A DNA stretch of 64,000 nt from Warburgia ugandensis (GCA_035236585.1 CP141139.1:20166990-20230989); one strand, 5' to 3'. Numbered from the stretch's first letter, positions 11,593-23,961 are shown. The notes: a model not told the origin generated them from the letters alone. Numbers and translations are program-made.

Positions 11593-13260
11593 GGCCTGCT
11601 AGTCGCAAAACACTAACTTCTGGCGCAAAGACACCGCCCTAGATTCTAGTGTAAATAATCAACGCCTTTTTGTCTGGCCTGGTACATACAAGCCCATCAA
11701 AGGGCTGTTAGTAAAAGATTACCTCAGTCTTATGCTTGTAAGTCTTTATCCTTTTCGCCTCTTAAAACATTTCTACCACCATTCAAAGAAGGATATATAT
11801 ACTATACAGAGAGAGACAGAGAGAGGTTTTTCAATATAAGTGCTGACACTATTATCATTTATCAATGTAACACATAGCTTTCAAACCAGTGTAGTCAATA
11901 CCATATGAATCTAGGTCCAGAATGCTATATACCTGCAGCATATACCATGCTGACCTGTATTTGAATTAATTGAACGAAAAATAAATAAAACAACAAAAAA
12001 AATTAATCTAAAAGAAATTTTTTAAGAAAAAGGAAAAATCAGAACAAAAATTACTATATTGAGACATTCATATTGCAGGTAATCAGCTAATAAATACAAT
12101 TTTTTCAGGGGGTAAAATGCTAGAGTAAATACCAGCTTCATTCGAAAAGAAACTATAAGGAGCTTCTCTGAAATCAAAATAAAACCAACTGGCCTTTCAA
12201 AAGGAGATGATATTAACAGCAGAAACTATAAAATGATGAGGAATACTACCATTGCAAGTTGAAACAAGTGAGTGGGAGCATTGTCTCAAAAGAACCACAC
12301 CTAATGCCTAGATTAAAACTACAGAGAAATTAGGGCAATTTCTGCATTATCTGCAGCTAAAACTTCCAATACTGTTTGCATTCAAAAAAAAAACTCCAAT
12401 AACCAAAGTACTAAGCTATAAAGTTAGAGTTCCAGTAATAAGAAAGGATTAGCATATATCAATGCCCATAAACTCGAACGCACTCTCAGGATGAGGAGAA
12501 ACAGGTGAATAGTTTTGTATTTTAATGAGAATTAACAATGCATATGGTGCATACACCAAATCATTCCTCCAAAAAATAAGATAAAGTAGCAAAAATGCGA
12601 TTGACGGTTGATTAAAACCGCCAAACAATCTACATGGTGTATGCACCAAATCATTCCTCTAAAAAATGAGATAAAGTAGCAAAAAACTGAAATAAATGCA
12701 CTAAATTTCTCCACATACTAGGATGCTTCTGGCCATGACCCTCACCAACACTCTGAAAATTAGTAAAACCAAATAGAGCAGCATCAAATTCCTGCAAAAC
12801 TGGTTCTTCTATGTCCAGAAACAGAAATATACCCATGTTGCTCAACATTCCATTCGAAGTTTTGACCAAGAAAAGGACTAAACTCATATCCCAAAATTGT
12901 AAAAGCATTTTAGACACAAATACCATGGAGATGCTGGAAAATTTCTTGAAGTAAGACGAAAGACCTAGAAACAGGAGTCCATATTGATTCAAAATCCAAA
13001 CTAGAAAAGAAAGACAATGAGAGGAAAGAAAGATATAGAAGAAAGAGAACGAACCAGCAGAAATGGAAAGAGGACTCACTGCTGCTTTTCCATATAATCC
13101 AGCTATAAAATCAGGAATTCGGAAGAGCCCAAATCTCGAGCTATTGGGTCATCTTCTTCGTGGGTTTTAGGGTTTCTATGAAGAACCCTTGCAAAACCCC
13201 CAAATCTTACTCTCCCGGCTTTCTAATTCTTTCCAAAAGTCCTTTGACCTTTTTACCCTT
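11593..13260 (-). promoter_or_regulatory. probable leader and promoter region of the RRP15-like gene
   Basis: The minus strand at 13175-13168 reads AAACCCTA, a telo-box, and TTGGGCTC (site II-like) lies about 40 bp downstream of it near 13,130. Both motifs are common in plant ribosome-biogenesis promoters. A donor-like CA|GTGAGT near 13,075 and an acceptor-like TAG just before the start codon at 11,592 suggest a leader exon and a 5' intron of about 1.5 kb. The alternative is that the telo-box belongs to an unseen gene. No coding exon was recognised in between. Confidence 0.4.
12539..12690. repeat. direct duplication of about 58 bp
   Basis: Two similar copies at about 12539-12600 and 12632-12690 share CACCAAATCATTCCTC and AAAGTAGCAAAAA, with a period of about 93 bp. 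Each holds a small inverted repeat (TGGTGCATACACCA or TGGTGTATGCACCA). Confidence 0.6.
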
Positions 13261-13378
13261 TACATCGTAAAACTAGGTTTTTAAACAAGGAAAGTAACTT
13301 TAAAATGGGCTCTTTTGGAAGAACAAGATGAGTACTAATACGGCATAAGTTCATCCAAATAACATAAAGTTATGAAGC

Positions 13379-13630
13379 GGGGGTTTATTTAACGGCGTAT
13401 GTATGCCGTTTTTGAGATATCACGGCATATCTGAAATGTGCACCTTATTTAACCTCGTTATCTGTGGCATATGTGAGATATCAGGTTTATTTAACCTCGT
13501 TATCTCTTGCATATCTAAGATATCAGGTTTATTTAACTGCGTTATCTCTGGCATATTTAATATATCAGTTTATTTAACTTTTGTCATGTTGATATGTTTG
13601 GTGTTATTTCAAATATGCCAAATGTAGATT
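13379..13630. repeat. left subterminal repeat array
   Basis: Four degenerate units of about 50 bp, each containing GTTTATTTAAC followed by CGTTATCT, TGGCATAT and GATATCA-type segments. The first unit is the terminus itself, so the terminal motif is repeated inwards. The inverse motifs recur at 21,740-22,032. Confidence 0.65.
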
Positions 13631-16200
13631 CAAGTGTAATGTTTGCTCCTCTTGTAGAGAGAGAAAAATAAAATAAAAACTATGTTTTTTAGAGAGAGAG
13701 GGAAAATGGTGTTTTCAACGTTCCTTAAAAGAAGGTCGACGAGAGGGTTCCTACGGTTTTTCCCTGAAGATCGGTTCCAAAATCTGGCAAGCATAGGGGA
13801 GAAAAACTTCTCTGGCAGCTACTGCTACTATCTCCACAAGCGGGGTGGAAAACCCGCTCGCCAGTGGGGGAAAAAACTTGCTTGCACCAGATTTAGGGCT
13901 TTTGTAGTCACATTCGACGGAAAATCAATCCTGGAGTAGGTACTCCACAAGATCTATGGTTTTTTATGGCTTGCTTTTTTGTCATTCCTGCAACCCTAAA
14001 TACATTTCCATAGAAAAGCAGGCAGATCGAACCAAAACCCCAGCTTTGTTGCTTGCACAATCTCTGAATAAACGTCTACTTGGAGGGCCCTTAACAACGG
14101 TTGCAATCATCGTCTTCATCTTCTCCTTGCAGGTTTGCAGAAAGGTATATTTCTTCTTATGGGTTCTTTATTTGTTTCAACTTCATCGATTCATTTGACA
14201 TGATTCCAACTGGGCCTGTTTGTTTTTTGCTTAAAGCTGCTTAAAAGGTACGGTTTCATGCTTCTTTGCTTTTTCTTTTTCCTAATTTCTCACAAAAAAT
14301 GAAATGTGCTTCTGGGTTAGGGATTGATTGATATACGTAGTAATATTTTTTTGCTTGTAATATTTCTCCCTCATTCTATCTCGAAGGAGGAGTTTTCTTT
14401 TTTGCTTCTTTGGAAAAAGGGGTGATTTTGATGATTTTCGTTTCCATATTGTTGAATTATTTTGTGCACATAAGGTCGATTGCTATTTCTTCGGTTTCTA
14501 ATAAAAGAGTAGGGATAATGGAAACTACTAAAGGTAGTAGATTTTTTATGATTTCTGTGAAGTTAGGGATAAGGTTTCAAGGTTCATACACATTGCGAAT
14601 GGGCTACTTGCATTGGATTATAAAGTTGGTTGTTTCAATTGTAAAAAGATGGTTTCTCTGATGATTTCAAGGGGCTTGCCCCTTTTCACTTCTCTCTTTC
14701 TTCTGAGAGTGCTAAAAGGTGATATCTTTATTGATGTTGTTGGTTGAGAAGCGAAGTTATTACTGCATTGACTTCAAATTAATGCCTATTTGTCTATTAT
14801 TAGTTTGGATAATCGATATGACTGCTATATGCACATTGTAGCAAGTGATTGGTTTGTACACCTAGTTGGGTAGCATGAGTTCAAACAATGAGTGCTAACT
14901 AATCATGATTTACTGATAACAATTTATTGATCTGTATGGCTTCCTTATCCGCGATTTTTGCCTAGACAACCATCAGTTTTGAGACATACTAATGCATGAT
15001 GTCTTTGTTCAGCATGAGACTATTATGAGTTTTTCATAACGAACCAGCATCAATTCAGTAGTTCTAATCATGAAATATGAGTCCCCCGCAAATGCTAAGC
15101 CATGGCTGTTCAAATTAACTTGAACATTGTGGCCAAAGGTCTTGCTATTGTAGCAGAGGAAATTAATGAATATAAAGAAAAAAGAAGAGGCACAATTTAA
15201 CTGTACAAGGGTCACCCATGCAGTCTAGAAGATGTCATTGTGTGGAATTTTCAACAGTGGGCTCGTCAGAGGCTATTTCAGGCTTGGTATCAACTAGGAG
15301 CCATTTCTTTAACAACTGGAATCTCATATTCTGTTTCAGAATCTGTTGCTTTGAACTTTGATTGGAGAGATGATAAACTGGAATCAATATTTGATTCAGC
15401 TGGTTGTGGAGATGGTAAGGAGCGAGAATGAGGTTCATAACTTATCTGCGAATCAGCTGATGACTTTGGAATGTAATAAAAGGCATGAAGCTGTCACCAG
15501 CTTTCTGCTGAAAATCTTTTGCAAGTACCTTGCGTGCTCCTCTATGCGTAACTGAAGAGCCCTTTGCACCTTCTAGAAAAAAGAAAATCCATTTGAACAT
15601 CAAAACAAAACATGCAAACAATGTGAATAATCTTCATTATGTTTTCTGACAATCACTTTCATGGGACATCCCAAGCCATATAATCATTATCAGGATATGG
15701 TGGATGGCTGAATCTTTATTAATCATTCATTTGAACCTCCACTTGCACCCGTAGAACCTCTAATACTTGCATTCTCCTATTATAGAAACAAAGAGAGTAG
15801 TGAGAACCAGGAAAAAATAATTCCATGGAAGTTGAAGCAGACAAACATAAAGTTGTAAGTTCACCTCTTGGTTCCTGCTTCACTTTCTTTGCTAATTGCT
15901 GATGCCTTCTTTTCCTCTGACCAAGAAACCTTTTTGTCTAGCTAATATAAAATAGACAAACAAACAAATTCCAATGCATTCAAATTTGCAACTATTAAGT
16001 ACATGAAATAAAACCTTTTCTTGCTCAATGGCAGCTATAAAAGAAATGAGGTATGCTCTAATGAGTTTATTGAAAGAAGTAGACATTTATAGCATGTCAA
16101 CAATGTGTAGTGTGTTTCTAAAGTATCTTTCCACACCAAAATGTTGAGGAATGTGGAGTGACCTTGTTTCATGAAGCCACCTATTCTTCAGAGCAAATGA
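13631..16200. other. element interior, possible unrecognised exons
   Basis: No domain recognised. Exon-like stretches are present: 13,710-13,939 is open on the plus strand, and 15,240-15,417 reads WNFQQWARQRLFQAWYQLG and ends at a donor-like GGAGATG|GTAAGG. They could be further captured pieces. I cannot assign them to a family. Confidence 0.3.
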
Positions 16201-16215
16201 AAGTATTTACCTTCT

Positions 16216-16592
16216 TTCACCCTTATGTGCATGCGGCCGAGGGCCTATGCTACTGTTCAAAGTATTGTCGAAGCCCCAATCATGGCAAGTGGTACCTGCG
16301 TTATCCTATTAACGAACAACATACGTGATGGTTTATCTGGCTGGATGAGTACATGCCGGTTGAGCTACCACCCTTACCACCAATCGGGACTACAATGCAC
16401 CGAAGGGAACAGTGTGATGGGGGATTCGATCAAAATGTGGTGTCGATGCCCACTATTGCATTATAAGATGGAGGCTGCGACCGTGTCTCCCTTCTATTTA
16501 ATGCCCCCGCCGCATCATTCAGTGCCGTAGCATATGTCCTTGGTGGACTTCTACTTGTAATAATCGTGCTTGTGATTGTACCTTTGTTTATA
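16216..16592 (+). pseudogene. GRF-type zinc-finger relic with C-terminal membrane segment
   Basis: In one frame the plus strand reads HAAEGLCYCSKYCRSPNHGK, then WYLRYPINEQ, a stop, and WFIWLDEYMPVELPPLPP. The cysteine pair, the N-H-G-K-W-Y-L core and the WFIWLDE end resemble a plant GRF finger, a small zinc-binding domain found in DNA-repair proteins and in many short plant proteins. After a second stop the same frame gives a hydrophobic run, VAYVLGGLLLVIIVLVIVPL, like the membrane anchor of plant GRF-finger proteins. At least two stops break it. The assignment rests on pattern only. Confidence 0.35.
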
Positions 16593-16599
16593 TAAAACT

Positions 16600-18985
16600 T
16601 ATCTTCTAAATTTTCTACAATTACTTTTGCTTGTAGTCACGTACCTTCTAATTGTGATTTCTTTCTCTCACTGCCACCTAATGGATTTGATTTGCAACTA
16701 TATCTACATATGCTAATGTTTTTATCTCATAGAACGTATTTGAATGTATGTGACCATATGATTATTGATTGGTGCTCTTCTATGAACTTCATATCGGGGT
16801 CCTTGACATGGCTGAGAGAGGAAGTTGAATCTAAGTGAGTGGTACTGTATTTCCTATTCTCATTCAAGTTTCTATTATTTCTTTAACTTATGTCTTTGGA
16901 GCTAATGGATCCTTATTGTATATATTCACTTTTGCTGAGTTATCCGTGATTAAGGTCATTTAAGGGACTTCAGATTGCCAACTTACAAATGGTAGAAGTG
17001 GTCTGATTGGAAAATGTTCATCTCCATAGACATTTTCAATGGTACACTGGTTTTACCGCTCTTTATTACCATGTAGTGATGAATTGACCAATTGACATAT
17101 CTCATAATTCATTTGAAACTGCATTGCTATTAGCTTTATCATTTTGTTTGGTTCTCAAAGATTGGACTAAGCTTATGTTAAGTTTTGTGAAATTTTCTGG
17201 GTAAAGTTCAAATCTTATTGTCATAATCTTCTTGCTGCACAAATCTTGCTTTTTTTGAATGCTAGACACACACAATCGTGCACTGCTGATATATTCTCCT
17301 ACAGTTTGTTGATACTTTCTTTTATTGAATTCCAAGCAACAATTTGAATTAAGTAATCAAACACCTTGATTCCTAAACTTTTGATTCCAGTGCTTCGGGT
17401 TTGTTTTGTGTTGGAGAGATATGATCCGTGTACATATTCTATATTGGTTCACTCAACCAAAATATATGGAGTAATAAGTTGGGAAAATTCCTACATCTCT
17501 CTTTTTCATATCTGTTGTCAAAGCTTATCATGGGAAGAAATCATATGCTTTGCCTGTTTATTTGGAAATTTCTCCTATGATATGATTTGATATTTCTGAT
17601 TGCTTTACTCTTAAAATCTAAAAAGATGTCATTTGCACAATTTTGTGTTTCTCTATCCTGCAAGACAGATCTAAATATAAAAGCTAAACTAATACTCTTC
17701 CTCAGCTTGTTTTGTGATTTGTCACTTGAAATTTAGTTCAAGTAGCTTGGAGTGAGGACTTGAAAGAGAATGCTGTAACATGTTCTAATCTTCTGAGGAT
17801 ATGTTTCGCTCCATAATGTCCTTTGAAGCATCCATATAATCTCCAAGAGTTCTGCTGGGGCCAGATAATATCCCATTACATTCCTAGCTACTAGTTTCAA
17901 TCTGCCTCCCAATTGGCCAGTCCAGGAATATGGGAAGAGAAGCATAGAACAGTTGCACCCATTATTAATCTTAATGCTAGCCACTCTCCTCAGCTTGTCT
18001 TCTGTGATGCTAACTCAATCATATATGTAGATTCTGCACGACATAATTGTACAAAATGATGTAATGTATGGATGCGTCCATGAGATAAGAGCTCAGTAAG
18101 AGATGCTTGGTAAGTGAATATGGCAGAGAATGACAAGTTTCTAGAAAGAGTGAGTATACTGATGCCCACAGGTTTGACTTTGTATTATAATTTTTTCATA
18201 AGGAAATTAACTACTGGAAATGAGGGGGAAGTAGCAAGAAGTAGAAAGTAAGCTCCAACAAGCATCAAAATCCCACTATTCTAAAGGAATGGTATGTTGA
18301 GTAGAAAAGACAAACACTATCTCCAAGATCATGGCTGCTTCACTAGAAAAGCTGATATTTGAAGAGATGCCTCCTAATTCTTTCAATGTTTTTTATTGGA
18401 CTATATATTCTTAAGTAGTAGCATTCACATTCAAAAGAGAAATTTCAACACCCTTTGAACTAGATTGCTATGTCATGTGAGGGAGCAATTTAGGAGATGT
18501 TATAACATCATGGCCTCAGGAGAGATTAGGAGCAGGTAAGCACTACATATATGCACAATGAAATAAACAATTGCTTGTGTACCACAATAGAGAGACAACT
18601 TCTGTGGATTGAGGGATAGTGGGGTGGCTATGGCATGCTTCGTATTTGTCTTGACCCCTTATGTTACATATGTAGATGCTCTTCCTCAATTCACAATGTC
18701 CTCGTGACCTCAATGCCTTACTAATAGGGCTAAATTGGATGATGAAGGAATAAAAATTCTTTCTATCCCCATTCAACTTCCCATCCAAGAGCATTTGGCT
18801 CCAGAATTTCTTTTCCTGGGTTCATGTTTCTTTGTTCTTCTTTTGTGCCCATATTATTGCTATTTAACTGAATGTACATTGTTATGGAGTCGAATCGAGT
18901 GCCTCTTGTTTATGCTGACAAAACCCATGGGCACCATGTTGATACTCATGTTTTTTCCAAAATATTAATAATTGTTTATTTGCAG
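16600..18985. other. element interior, nothing recognised
   Basis: AT-rich DNA with short frames. One exon-like piece near 16,735-16,835 (DWCSSMNFISGS...TWLREEVESK before a GTGAGT donor) has no family that I recognise. Confidence 0.35.
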
Positions 18986-19153
18986 CATGAAGAACCAGAT
19001 GCATCCCTTTATAATGCACTAGTCCATGGCCTGTGCCTACGAGGCAGAACCATAATGGCAAAGAAGCTGTATATGCGCATGTGCAGCACGGGGCTTAAAC
19101 CTGATGGTAAAACATGGGCGCTAATGCTTCAGCACTTGATAAAGGATTCCTAA
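18986..19153 (+). pseudogene. PPR-protein terminal exon fragment
   Basis: Follows an acceptor-like TTATTTGCAG. It reads EEPDASLYNALVHGLCLRG, then MAKKLYMRMCSTGLKPDG and KTWALMLQHLIKDS before a stop. This is the pattern of a pentatricopeptide repeat (aYNaLvhGLc...A..ly..M...GlkPDg.Tw), a helical RNA-binding repeat of organelle proteins. Only about one and a half repeats are present, against usually ten or more, and no upstream PPR exon was found. It is best read as a gene fragment carried by the surrounding element, or less likely the last exon of a gene whose other exons I missed. Confidence 0.6.
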
Positions 19154-20119
19154 CAAGTAATCATCTTCGTCAGGAAAGACAAAAGGCAGTCAGAAGAGTG
19201 TCCATCATAGATTTGTGTCTTGAGAGGTTCTTTCACTCAAATGCGGTGTGAAGTTGTGGGAACTCCTTAACCCTTTCCAGTTTGATGATCAAGGTTAGTC
19301 TGGAATGTGATCTACTGCATGCCATCTAAGGTTGCAGTTTCTTGGATGTTCATGAATGGCATTGGTAAGGTTTGGTGTAGAGGTTGCATTTCAGCATGTC
19401 AAATGTTTAACAACTCACGCCATTCACAGTTTAGCAGTGTAAGGAACCTTTTTCATGATAGTCGGGTTTTCTAATCAATTCCATATCAATGCCTCACAAA
19501 ATCGTTACTATATGTACTAACACGGCTAAACTGTAGACCATGTTGCTCTTTGGGCCATTTCTGTAAGAATTTCAATAGTAATGTGTCATCCTTATTGCCA
19601 CTCCATTGAAGTTTTATGTAATTGAACTAAAATGTTACACCATATAAATATAGTGTTGGAAAGGCTAATGCCATTTGAGCTATTTTGCTTCTTTTCTTTT
19701 TTCTTTTTATAAACATGTCAACTTAGCAGAGAACCATTTCTATGCATATTTTTGTAGTCTCATGGGAGCTTTGTGCACCGAGTTGCCCTTTTATCTCTTA
19801 ATTGATATTTCTGTTGGATTTTCCACTGTCATGAGGTTCTCTAATTTTCTTTGGAAGTGGCCATTTTACAACCTTTTTCTTTTCTGAATGTTGTTCACAT
19901 ACACCCATGAGCACCTCCAACCCCTAACCTTGACCTGGTTGCATGGAGAGGCCTTCACCATTTGACTACATTTGCCTTGCAAATTATTGAGTGATGCTAC
20001 TATGATGTGAAATCTAACCCGTGTTCATACCATAATCAATTTTGTAAGTTCAACAGCTTTCTCATGATTATTCTTAGATGGTTGCACTTATTTTATGATC
20101 TTTTATTTTTGTGAAACAG
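19154..20119. other. DNA between PPR and ECR1 fragments
   Basis: Non-coding in appearance. The first part could be the former 3' untranslated region of the PPR fragment, and the last part the intron before the ECR1 exon. No repeats stand out. Confidence 0.35.
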
Positions 20120-20404
20120 TTCATAGAAATTCTTGGTGAACGTCCGAGGCTACTTCTATCAAAACCGAGTGTAGCACACTGGGCGAAGAACTTATATATG
20201 CAGTCACCCCCTATACTAGAAGAAATGACTCGATCAAATCTACAACAACCTCTCTTCAACCTCATGGGTAAAGTCACAAAAGATGTCATCCATGTGAATG
20301 GTATGACTGTTGTGAAAGGCAACAAAACATCTTGCCTAAGGAAATTGTGGGTTGTGTTCAAGGGAATCATTGATGGAGTTACTGATATGGACACGGGTGT
20401 GTAG
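20120..20404 (+). pseudogene. ECR1: ECR1 (NEDD8-activating enzyme subunit) last-exon fragment
   Basis: Follows the acceptor-like GTGAAACAG. The 94-codon exon reads FIEILGERPRLLLSKPS, HWAKNLYMQSPPILEEM, NLQQPLFNLMGKVTKDV, IHVNG and GVTDMDTGV before a stop. It corresponds to the C-terminal E2-binding, ubiquitin-fold domain of the plant RUB/NEDD8-activating enzyme catalytic subunit ECR1, which recruits the RCE1/UBC12 conjugating enzyme. The end lies close to the natural C-terminus of that protein. The exon has no internal stop, but the adenylation and catalytic-cysteine domains are absent from the window. The fragment was therefore probably captured, as with the PPR piece about 1 kb upstream. 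Confidence 0.75.
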
Positions 20405-21739
20405 GCATAACTATTCTAGCTTGCTCCCTTCATAGAAGATTATCTCCTAAATTTGGGAGGACTGAAAGAGGCACTATGCAAGCATTTTGGCCATTTCAAT
20501 ATTATTGGCATTTTGGCTTTGTTGATTTGTTGTTTTGTAATTTCTCCAACTACTGATCACCATCGAACTTGCTTTAGGAGCTTCATAAATGTAATTTTAG
20601 GGGGGGTATATGATTAAGGGGAGCTACCAAGGGAAAGTATGGGATGTTTAGATACAAGTTCAGTAAAGTTCTTGTTCAATTTGAAACATTGATTGTGGAA
20701 CATTCCTCATATTCTTGGCTTCCCAATTGTATTCCCATTTTTTTCCTTCCCAATCATATCGGAATTGAGAAGAGCATTTACGAATATCCAAAGCAGAAAT
20801 AAGCGCACCCGTGCATGCATTTTGTGTAACTAGTGAAAAGATAGCACTGGTAGGAGTCTGTTTTCTATTCAATTATTATCAGTTGTGCAACGTAGGAAGG
20901 ATGAATTTGCTTTGAAGTTACATGTGGAGCTGCCTGTTGGTGATCCATCCTCTTTATTAGCTGACCCCAATATATATATATATATATATATCATGTAACT
21001 TAACAGAAATCAAATATTTGGATGATCCTAACCATTGTTTTGAGTCTATTAGAAAATCAATAAAAATGACTACTTGTTATTTTTTACCTAAAGAAACATA
21101 GACTAAAAGCATCCACAAGATAACGTCACCATCTGCTGCCATGACTCTTGATCTAAAAAGCCACGGGAATAAAATGAAAAAGAGACAACCAACAAACATT
21201 ATTCTTCCTTTCTTAGATAAAGTGGTTCAGTGTAAGAGCAGTAAAAAATAAAGAGAAGAACGGTGTTATACAATCCCTACATCGCAAAATTAAAATGAAA
21301 CTCAATCAGTAAAAGGGTATTGCTCACATGTTGCATGTCCATATGCAAAAGGGTCAACTGTAGTGTATTCCTTAGTCCTTCATGTTTCTCATATAATTGA
21401 TTATGTTATTAAAAATTGGGCATTTTTATCAGCAACCGTGTAAAATAGAACCAGTACCAAACTATTCTTCATCAATGAGACATCATACTGTAATCACGAA
21501 TGATGCATTGATTAATCACCAACATAGATCAACTTTTTATTCGTCTTTCTTTCTAGCAGTAAAGTCAAAAATCATACAAAGTAAATCAGAATGCCTAATG
21601 GCACATGAATCAAAAGCACATATTACAGCTGTTCATCATACATTTGTGGCCTTCAAAGATCTAAAACAAATAATGGGGCTAGTATTCAGTGATACAATCC
21701 CTAGGCTCTAGGAATATCATAGCATAGATGAATGACCTA
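20405..21739. other. element interior, 3' of ECR1 fragment
   Basis: Probably includes the old 3' flank of the ECR1 piece. A (TA)n run lies at about 20,971-20,991. No gene recognised. Confidence 0.4.
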
Positions 21740-22032
21740 GATCATTGATGAATATTAAGGTGTTAGTTGATATCATGACATGTACTTGAAATACAGCTTA
21801 TTTAACTGTGATATTTTGAGAAGCATATGTTTCTCATATATGAGGCATATCTCAGATATCATAAAAAATATCACCAAAAATATTGTCAGAGATATCACAG
21901 AACAAATATCACATATCTCAAATGTCATACAAGATATCACAGAATATATGACATATATCTCAGATATCACACAAGATATAGCAGGAGATGTGCCAACAAA
22001 ATGCGAAACATGTGCCGTTAAATAAACCCCCC
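21740..22032. repeat. right subterminal repeat array
   Basis: Several degenerate repeats on the pattern AGATATCACAnAAnATATCA, the inverse of the motifs at the left end, finishing in GCCGTTAAATAAACCCCCC. About seven GATATC or near-GATATC cores occur in 290 bp. Confidence 0.65.
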
Positions 22033-23708
22033 TTAGAGTTTAACCAAAAATAGTTTATACACAATTGAAAAGGAGAAAATGGAAAGAACGAGAAGGTCAA
22101 AAATCAAATTTAGATATAGGAGGAACAATTTAAAAATAAATGATGTCAAAATGTGGTACATCGCTCACAACTTGGTCGAGTCAATGTGGTTTCTAGACTT
22201 CAAATTTTGCATGTTGGACTGCCCACATTTTGTCGAGTCAAGGTAAAATACTTTAATTGATGGAGAATTTCTTGACGATAATGTTAAATAATATTTTTGC
22301 TTTTTCTGACTTATTCAAGTTCTACACCCCATCAACTTTGAGTAGACTCATTTTTGCAAAGCCTACTTTGTGTCTGCATTTGAGTTTTGACACATTGGGA
22401 GGCATGAGTGCCAAAATTCAATGGTAAAGAATGCTAAGGTGGTAAAAAGGAACCACACTACTGGTATTATTCAAAGATAATTTATAACTATGAAATACAA
22501 TTATGGACAAAAGAAAACATTTAATAAGAAGTGAAGTAGAGGAAAGTAATATAAAGTTTGAACATGCAGATGTTATGGAGATAAAAAGATAGTTAGCCAT
22601 TCAAATCTCTCTCCACGATGCAAATAGGGTGATCTAGCAACTGAGTTCCAAAACTAGTATTTAGATATGAGAAAAGCATTCAAGTTTCTTGAGAGGCGTA
22701 TTCAAGTGAAGCTAAGGTTTGTTCACTTCTAGATGGTTCAAACATATTCAAGTCACTTATCTATTTGTATTGGGTTTTAAAGCAACCCATAGAAACTGCT
22801 AGCTTGAACTGAACAAATATTAGTACCTTAATGCAACTACAATTTTTTATCACTCAATAGGAACCTTCCTTCAAACCTACCAATCTATTGCACATGGCAA
22901 ATAAAAGATTACAGATGGTTTAACTAGAAAATATGTACTGGATATCTCTAGATCCTTTGTTATTGGATGTTTTGAAGAAAAAAAAATTGATGTAATAACA
23001 CACAAAGCCTCTACATGTATAACATTATCTACTTATGTGGCTTCAAAAGGCCCAAAAATAAAGGAATTAGAGATAACCCAGTACATGAGATGGGGAAATT
23101 ACATGAACAATATGGATCATAAAAAAATGAACAAGACCCACATTAGACTCTCTCTCTCCTCTCTAATGCTATTATTAGTATCTATTCAACTCCTTTGTGC
23201 ACAACTCATTTAAGGTTTCTAAATTGGACTTCTTTCTCCAAAGAAAGCCTTAATTCTCATAAAAATCTCAACCTCTTTACATGAATCCCTCCAAATAATG
23301 TTTCAATATCACCTTCTTCCCAACATCCATTTATCATCACATCTCAAACTACCCAAAATCATGCCTTTCTGACTCAATCCTACAAATTATCTGAATATGA
23401 GATGCCAAAAATAACATGGATTGTCATCCATAGTAGTAGACATAAACTTGTATCCCGAGTAATCATTTGTGATTATTTAAATAGTTTGGAAATCATTCCA
23501 AATAAATTAGTATAGCTTCCCCTTTAACTATGGAAGTAAATGAAAGATGAGCTGCAAACAACTATAGCACAATTGATCATGACAACTTGGCATCTCCCCT
23601 TAAATATGTTGTGACATAAGTTTGAGTTGTTGCTTTCACAATTAGCTGGGATTGGATTTAATAGTGTGTGTGTGTGTGTGATTTGCTTTGTAATTCTCCT
23701 CTTGTGAT

Positions 23709-23773
<65 letters not shown>
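23709..23773. repeat. (GA)n microsatellite
   Basis: About 32 uninterrupted GA dinucleotides, the longest simple repeat in the window. Confidence 0.97.
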
Positions 23774-23775
<2 letters not shown>

Positions 23776-23811
23776 TTGAATTCTTTTAGAAACTATTATG
23801 TCCAACAATTG

Positions 23812-23961
23812 GTGAGATTAATAGATGCTCATTAATTTTAGAGGTCATGAGTTTGAGGCATGGAAACTGTCTCTTATAAAAATACAAGGTAAGGTTATGT
23901 GCTATCGACCTTTTGTGGTACGACCCTTCCTCAAACCCTGCATACACAGGAACTTCAAGAA
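23812..23961 (+). mobile_element. worn Au-type SINE, copy D
   Basis: GAGGTCATGAGTTTGAGGCA, then ATACAAGGTAAGGTTATGTG and CTCAAACCCTGCATACACAG follow the order of the Au-type copies at 8.4-8.9 kb, with many changes. The 5' head is poorly preserved and no duplication is visible. Confidence 0.6.

Larger units (their letters stand above)
13379..22032. mobile_element. large TIR-bounded element with captured gene fragments, superfamily unassigned
   Basis: The left end reads GGGGGTTTATTTAACGGC and the right end is its inverse with one extra G; similarity continues through ATGT. Behind each terminus lies an array of GATATC-containing repeats. The interior (8.65 kb) contains fragments that look like pieces of unrelated host genes, all on the plus strand: a GRF-finger relic, a PPR exon and an ECR1 exon. 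I saw no transposase. Capture of this kind is best known for Mutator-like and CACTA elements. The flanks tatgaagc and ttagagtt give no clean target duplication, so either the ends have decayed or the boundary is slightly off. Confidence 0.55.

Noticed and set aside
12651-13079. 142-codon minus-strand frame
   Set aside because: It is dominated by hydrophobic residues from a T-rich strand and lies in the likely leader intron of the RRP15-like gene. No homologue recognised.
20971-20991. (TA)n run as an element boundary
   Set aside because: It is a simple microsatellite. No inverted ends or duplications adjoin it.
23524-23808. 94-codon frame with a long SLSLSL run
   Set aside because: It is simply the translation of the (GA)n microsatellite.
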